Below are positions 60,576-64,000 of a stretch of DNA of 64,000 nt, one piece after another. Position numbers and translations under genes: made by a program. Within the stretch, counting starts at the first letter, position 1. Every line of letters begins with the position of its first letter. Origin of the DNA: Arenicellales bacterium. Its GTDB lineage: Bacteria; Pseudomonadota; Gammaproteobacteria; Arenicellales; JAJDZL01. The notes beneath the pieces were generated by a model, which was given only the letters and a program-made list of their open reading frames with translations, was not told the DNA's origin and made no database searches. The stretch is taken from contig OY282380.1 in assembly GCA_958295885.1 (NCBI GenBank), forward strand, positions 3,961,070-4,025,069, given 5' to 3'.

Positions 60576-61334
60576 TCACTCTCCGTAACCCGGGATTCTC
60601 ATTGCTCTTTCCCACTTGTGCATGCTGAAAACCAGAATGCCGACTAAAACGATGAATACAAAAAACAAAACGAGCATCGTGGGATACTGCGCACTTGGAT
60701 AATCGTTCCAAATTCCAACGCATTGGTAAAGAAGCTCTGGGACCGCAATACCGATCGCCTGTGTTGTAGTTTTAACTAAATTGACCAGATTATTGTTCAG
60801 GGCAGGCAGCGAAACTCTGAACGCGAGAGGCAATACCAGCTCGATGTACGACTGCATGCGAGAATAACCCAAGGCGTCAGCTGCTTCCCGAGTGGACTGA
60901 GGCACAGCCTCAATGCCAGCCCGAAAAATTTCCACGTTGAACGCACCAGCAAAAAAGGAAAGGGAAATTATCGCCCAGCCGACATTTGAAATGATCGGAA
61001 TCTCAGTCCAGCCATCTGGACCCGTGATGGTCGGTGTCAATGACCCGAGTGCAAAATAGAAGAATAAGAGCTGAACAAAGGGCGGTGTGTTACGAAAAAA
61101 CTGGATGTATCCTTGAACGAAAAGTCGGATCCACCTCTTGGACGAACCCTGGAGCCAAGCACCAACCACGCCGATCACGACGGAAAAAACAATGCATGCA
61201 ATGGACAGCAATATTGTCGTTTTCAGACCGCTGACAAGTCGCCGCCACTGTGCTTCCTCATAGAAGAAAATGAAATTCCAGCGAGGGTAATGTTCTGCGA
61301 CCTGTACGAAATATTCAGATATGAATTCAATCAT
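60576..61334 (-). CDS. Amino-acid ABC transporter permease (HisQ/GlnP family), first subunit
   Basis: 252 aa with about five helices. RLVSGLKTTILLSIACIVFSVVIGVVGAWLQGSS opens the permease domain, VQGYIQFFRNTPPFVQLLFFYFALG is diagnostic of the His/Glu/Gln/Arg/opine group, and AGAFNVEIFRAGIEAVPQSTREAADALGYSRMQSYIELVLPLAFR is the EAA loop. It is 85 bp after the receptor gene and 2 bp before the second permease. Confidence 0.93.
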   Translation of the reverse strand: MIEFISEYFVQVAEHYPRWNFIFFYEEAQWRRLVSGLKTTILLSIACIVFSVVIGVVGAWLQGSSKRWIRLFVQGYIQFFRNTPPFVQLLFFYFALGSLTPTITGPDGWTEIPIISNVGWAIISLSFFAGAFNVEIFRAGIEAVPQSTREAADALGYSRMQSYIELVLPLAFRVSLPALNNNLVNLVKTTTQAIGIAVPELLYQCVGIWNDYPSAQYPTMLVLFFVFIVLVGILVFSMHKWERAMRIPGYGE

Positions 61335-61418
61335 TTAGATGGTAGGATTGGACCGTTCGACAGACGATCAGTGTCGGTGACGGCGAGGACTCGCCGTCAC
61401 CTGATCTCACTATGCCAA

Positions 61419-62255
61419 CTACTCGGCGAGCCAGTCCGCGTACTGTTCGTTTCGCTTCGCGAGATAAACAGTAGGTTTAATTCCCCATTTGCTTTCCCAT
61501 TCGATCAGCTTGCCAGACTGATGCCAGCTGTAGATCATGCCGGACATAAAACGACCAAATATACAGTTTACTTCGGCCAATGGAACTGCCAAGCCCCAAG
61601 GATTGTCGTCTTCTGACATCAGAGGCATCTCGAATTCATCAAAGTTACCTGAAGCAAGGTCTGAACCGATGGAGGAATCATCATATACCCAAGCAACGCA
61701 CTTTTTATCGCGCAAAGCCTGTTTTGCTTCCGCATTACCGGTAAATGCAACAACGTTGACTCCATAGCGTTCAGTCACGATTTTGTTGTAGAACGCTCCT
61801 TGTTTGCCACATACCGGCTTGCCTCGCAGTTCTTCCCATTCCTTGAACGCGAGTGCCTTTGGAGACATGACGTTGGTTCCGGATGTATAGTACGGCGGCG
61901 ATGGAATTCCGACGATTTTTCTGCGGTCTGGACGGTCGGACATGGTTGCAATGAACATGTCTGTTTTTCCCTGTTCCAGAAACTGCATGCGATTCGATGA
62001 CTGAACGGGAACCAATTCGACGCTTACGCCCATTGTGGCGCCGACATCCATCGCCATATCAATTTCCATTCCGACTATGGCGCCATCGGGATCTCGAAAT
62101 CCCCACGGTTTGTAGTCGGCCTTTACACCGATGACAACCTTCCCTCTGTCCATCACTTTGTTCCAAGTATCGTTCGTGCACTCCGCTATGGCAATTCCCG
62201 AAAATCCGACAAATAATGCAACTAGTGCAGTTACGCTAAAGCATTTTTTAAACAT
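61419..62255 (-). CDS. Amino-acid ABC transporter substrate-binding protein
   Basis: 278 aa periplasmic receptor. The signal peptide is MFKKCFSVTALVALFVGFSG with an AIA cleavage site after residue 24. The mature part has the SBP family 3 pattern: GKVVIGVKADYKPWGFRDPDGAIVGMEIDMAMDVGATMGVSVELVPVQSSNRMQFLEQGKTDMFIATMSDRPDRRK. KPVCGKQGAFYNK and an NDWVYDDSS-like ligand segment (here CVAWVYDDSSIGS) follow. It binds a polar amino acid or a related compound. First gene of the four-gene operon. Confidence 0.93.
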   Translation of the reverse strand: MFKKCFSVTALVALFVGFSGIAIAECTNDTWNKVMDRGKVVIGVKADYKPWGFRDPDGAIVGMEIDMAMDVGATMGVSVELVPVQSSNRMQFLEQGKTDMFIATMSDRPDRRKIVGIPSPPYYTSGTNVMSPKALAFKEWEELRGKPVCGKQGAFYNKIVTERYGVNVVAFTGNAEAKQALRDKKCVAWVYDDSSIGSDLASGNFDEFEMPLMSEDDNPWGLAVPLAEVNCIFGRFMSGMIYSWHQSGKLIEWESKWGIKPTVYLAKRNEQYADWLAE

Positions 62256-62853
62256 AAATCACTCCTGAGATTAACAATTTACTGTGTAGCATTGACAATT
62301 CTGCTCATTCAATTTGCTGGTGTCCGTACAGATTCAAGTCACTGGAGAAATTCCTCATACAGGACCAATCTGCATGAATCAAATGCACGAATAGAGAGAT
62401 TGACAGCTCGATATTCAATTCTTTGTAAAAGTAAGCTGTTCAGTATATCACTCGAACTATTGGTTAAATGGCGTCCTGATTCCATGAATCTCTCGTGAAA
62501 AAATCGAAGATGGATGAAAAATTCTGCATTTGAATCACTAGAGCGTTGATACGAACTGCGTCTGTTAAAAAAATCAACTTTCCAAGTATTTCCTCTTCGA
62601 TCAATCTTGGACGATACTGTTCATTCAGCAATCGAGAGAATCTGCAAAAAAGAAAGAACCAACAACGGCAGATTGAGCGTGCCTATTTGCAGTTCCAATT
62701 GGGATGCAGGAACTTACAGATCAGCAGCGTGATGACAGCTGATTTGAAAACGAGTCGATCAAGATTTGCCAGAGAATTAGTCTGAATGACACCATTTCTA
62801 AAGCTATTTGCTCTTTCTTGGTGTCATTTATACTCTAGCCTAATCAAGCTCGA
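62256..62853. other. Non-coding region between ABC receptor and TctA genes
   Basis: 598 bp with no gene. It holds the ABC operon promoter (near the left) and the 3' end of the tctA unit. Two inverted repeats stand out: AATGACACCA (62785-62794) with TGGTGTCATT (62819-62828), and GCCTAATC (62838-62845) with GATTAGGC (62852-62859). The latter includes the tctA stop codon. One or both probably end the tctA message. Confidence 0.5.
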
Positions 62854-62859
62854 TTAGGC
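62785..62859 (-). terminator. Two consecutive inverted repeats at the 3' end of tctA
   Basis: Reading with tctA, the first hairpin (8-bp stem, 6-nt loop, 62859-62838) overlaps the stop codon. The second (10-bp perfect stem, 24-nt loop, 62828-62785) follows nine bases later. Neither has a long T-run on the minus strand, so rho-dependent ending or message protection is more likely than intrinsic termination. Confidence 0.45.
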
Positions 62860-64000
62860 ATTTTCATCCTTAAATTCAGCGTAATGTGAACCAAACAGTC
62901 TACGATGTTTAACGATGTTCATCACGACCGTGAACAGCCCAGCTACGATTAAAACCGCTGCAATCGGACTGGTAAAGAGAGCGAAAAAATTATAGTCGAG
63001 CAACACCATTGCTCGGGAGAAAGTATCTTCCCCAATTTGGCCTAGAATCACTCCGATGACCAACCCTGGTATTGAGTAGTCCTTACGCCTCATGAAAAAG
63101 CCGAGGATCCCAGCAAAGAACATTGCGTAGACGTCAAAAATATTGCCACGAAGCGCAAAGGCGCCAATGGTGGAAAAAATCAGAATTGACGGCGCTAGAA
63201 TCGGAAAAGGTATTCGCAGCAGATTCACAATCATTTTGGCTTCGACTACACCAACCGCCAAAATTGCTAAACTTGCCCAGAACATGGATGCAAACAATAC
63301 CCACACGAGATCGCGCGCTTCGATCATGATCAGAGGTCCGACATCCATATCGTGCAGATTGAATACGCCAATCATCATCGCCGTCAGCGCACCGCCTGGA
63401 AGTCCAAGTGCCAGAAGAGGGATCATTGCAGCACCCGTCGCAGCGTTGTTCGCAGTTTCAGATGCAACAACGCCTTCGGGTTCGCCTTTTCCAAAATTCT
63501 TCGGTCGTTTTGACCAACGTACTGCTTCGTTGTAAGACATGAACGCAGCTAAAGTCGACCCAATCCCTGGCAGGACTCCACAGAAAAATCCGATCAGCGT
63601 CGATCGGGCGACGACAAATTTCATCTTCCAAAATTCCAACAAGGAAGGATATGCAACTGAAATTTTCGGTTGCTGATAGCTCCCGCGTGCGAGCATAAGT
63701 CCTTGAACAAACACCTCAGATACAGCAAAGAATCCAAGGATCAATGGAATAAAGTGGAATCCGCCATGCAAGTAAAGTGTGCCGAAGCTAAATCTGGGAA
63801 TTCCTCCGACTGGGTCACTTCCAACTACTCCAATGATCAGGCCAGCCATCAAAGAAAGCCATCCTTTTGCAATCGAAGACGTACCGATTCCTGCTACGAC
63901 AGCCAATCCAAAGAATACAAACGCAAATATTTCGACTGGCCCGAAATTTCGAATCGCAAAATCGGCGACTGGTTCCGTAAATGCCATCATTGCTATAGCC
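62854..64000 (-). CDS. Tripartite tricarboxylate transporter permease TctA, C-terminal part
   Basis: The frame stays open to the right edge, so the N-terminal about 120 residues are missing; 382 codons are seen of an expected about 500. Blocks typical of TctA are AVVAGIGTSSIAKGWLSLMAGL, GGFHFIPLILGFFAVSEVF, GFFCGVLPGIGSTLAAFMSYNEAVRWSK and EGVVASETANNAATGAAMIPLLALGLPGGALTAMMIG. Many membrane helices are visible. TctA is the large membrane subunit of TctABC importers, which use a periplasmic binding protein and an ion gradient to import citrate or other carboxylates. The partner genes tctB and tctC should lie to the right of the window. Confidence 0.92.
   Translation of the reverse strand, partial: AIAMMAFTEPVADFAIRNFGPVEIFAFVFFGLAVVAGIGTSSIAKGWLSLMAGLIIGVVGSDPVGGIPRFSFGTLYLHGGFHFIPLILGFFAVSEVFVQGLMLARGSYQQPKISVAYPSLLEFWKMKFVVARSTLIGFFCGVLPGIGSTLAAFMSYNEAVRWSKRPKNFGKGEPEGVVASETANNAATGAAMIPLLALGLPGGALTAMMIGVFNLHDMDVGPLIMIEARDLVWVLFASMFWASLAILAVGVVEAKMIVNLLRIPFPILAPSILIFSTIGAFALRGNIFDVYAMFFAGILGFFMRRKDYSIPGLVIGVILGQIGEDTFSRAMVLLDYNFFALFTSPIAAVLIVAGLFTVVMNIVKHRRLFGSHYAEFKDENA

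Overview
The window looks like a chromosomal segment of a heterotrophic, moderately low-GC gammaproteobacterium. Pointers are a type I-F CRISPR-Cas locus (mostly a gammaproteobacterial type), Prc tail-specific protease, AvtA transaminase, a NuoN / initiator-tRNA neighbourhood and TRAP, TTT and polar amino-acid ABC uptake systems. At least four transposase families are present, every copy apparently decayed (IS1634-, IS1380-, IS3-like and a DUF4338-like piece). This fits a lineage with relaxed selection, such as a host- or particle-associated one, but that is inference.

Layout. 1-659: the N-terminal part of a SulP anion permease, running off the left edge. 943-13415: a catabolic island. Seven tightly packed minus-strand genes encode an NDP-forming acyl-CoA synthetase, a carnitine-dehydrogenase-like enzyme, a CaiB/BaiF-AMACR family protein, a GST, a BKACE (beta-keto acid cleavage enzyme), a carboxyltransferase and a biotin carboxylase. 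They diverge from plus-strand genes for the biotin carrier and a two-gene TAXI-TRAP importer. Together they read as uptake, oxidation, acetyl-CoA-dependent cleavage and CoA recovery of a 3-hydroxy acid. 14025-24238: a type I-F CRISPR-Cas locus with 29 repeats, 28 spacers of 32 nt and six cas genes, all read from the minus strand and AT-richer than the surroundings. 25167-29262: a complete nickel-pincer (lar) operon, larC-larE-larB-larA, whose LarA appears to lack the cofactor-tethering lysine. 29510-31382: Fe-type alcohol dehydrogenase and ChaC. 31440-35616: IS remnants, a NYN nuclease coupled to a one-helix mini-protein, and a promoter-hairpin-terminator unit that looks like a small RNA gene.

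35617-54798: mostly housekeeping and nitrogen/aldehyde metabolism. It holds Prc, AvtA, a PuuD-like amidotransferase with a Nudix hydrolase, initiator tRNA next to an orphan nuoN, a DUF1989 protein, MetC, a HugZ-like protein, glyoxalase II, AlkB with an uncharacterised partner, a short Fur-like repressor, a D-lactate dehydrogenase, PuuB/PuuA-like genes, a peroxiredoxin, a PfkB kinase and an M20 amidohydrolase. 54825-58550: an IS graveyard framed by 25-nt imperfect direct repeats, holding a decayed IS3-like element inside an older transposase remnant and an Rpn-family nuclease with a 12-nt tandem repeat. 58863-62255: a four-gene polar amino-acid ABC transporter. 62854-64000: a TctA-type permease cut by the right edge.

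The best candidates for new biology are the BKACE/carboxylase island, the divergent LarA, and the small-RNA-like unit at 34093-34194.
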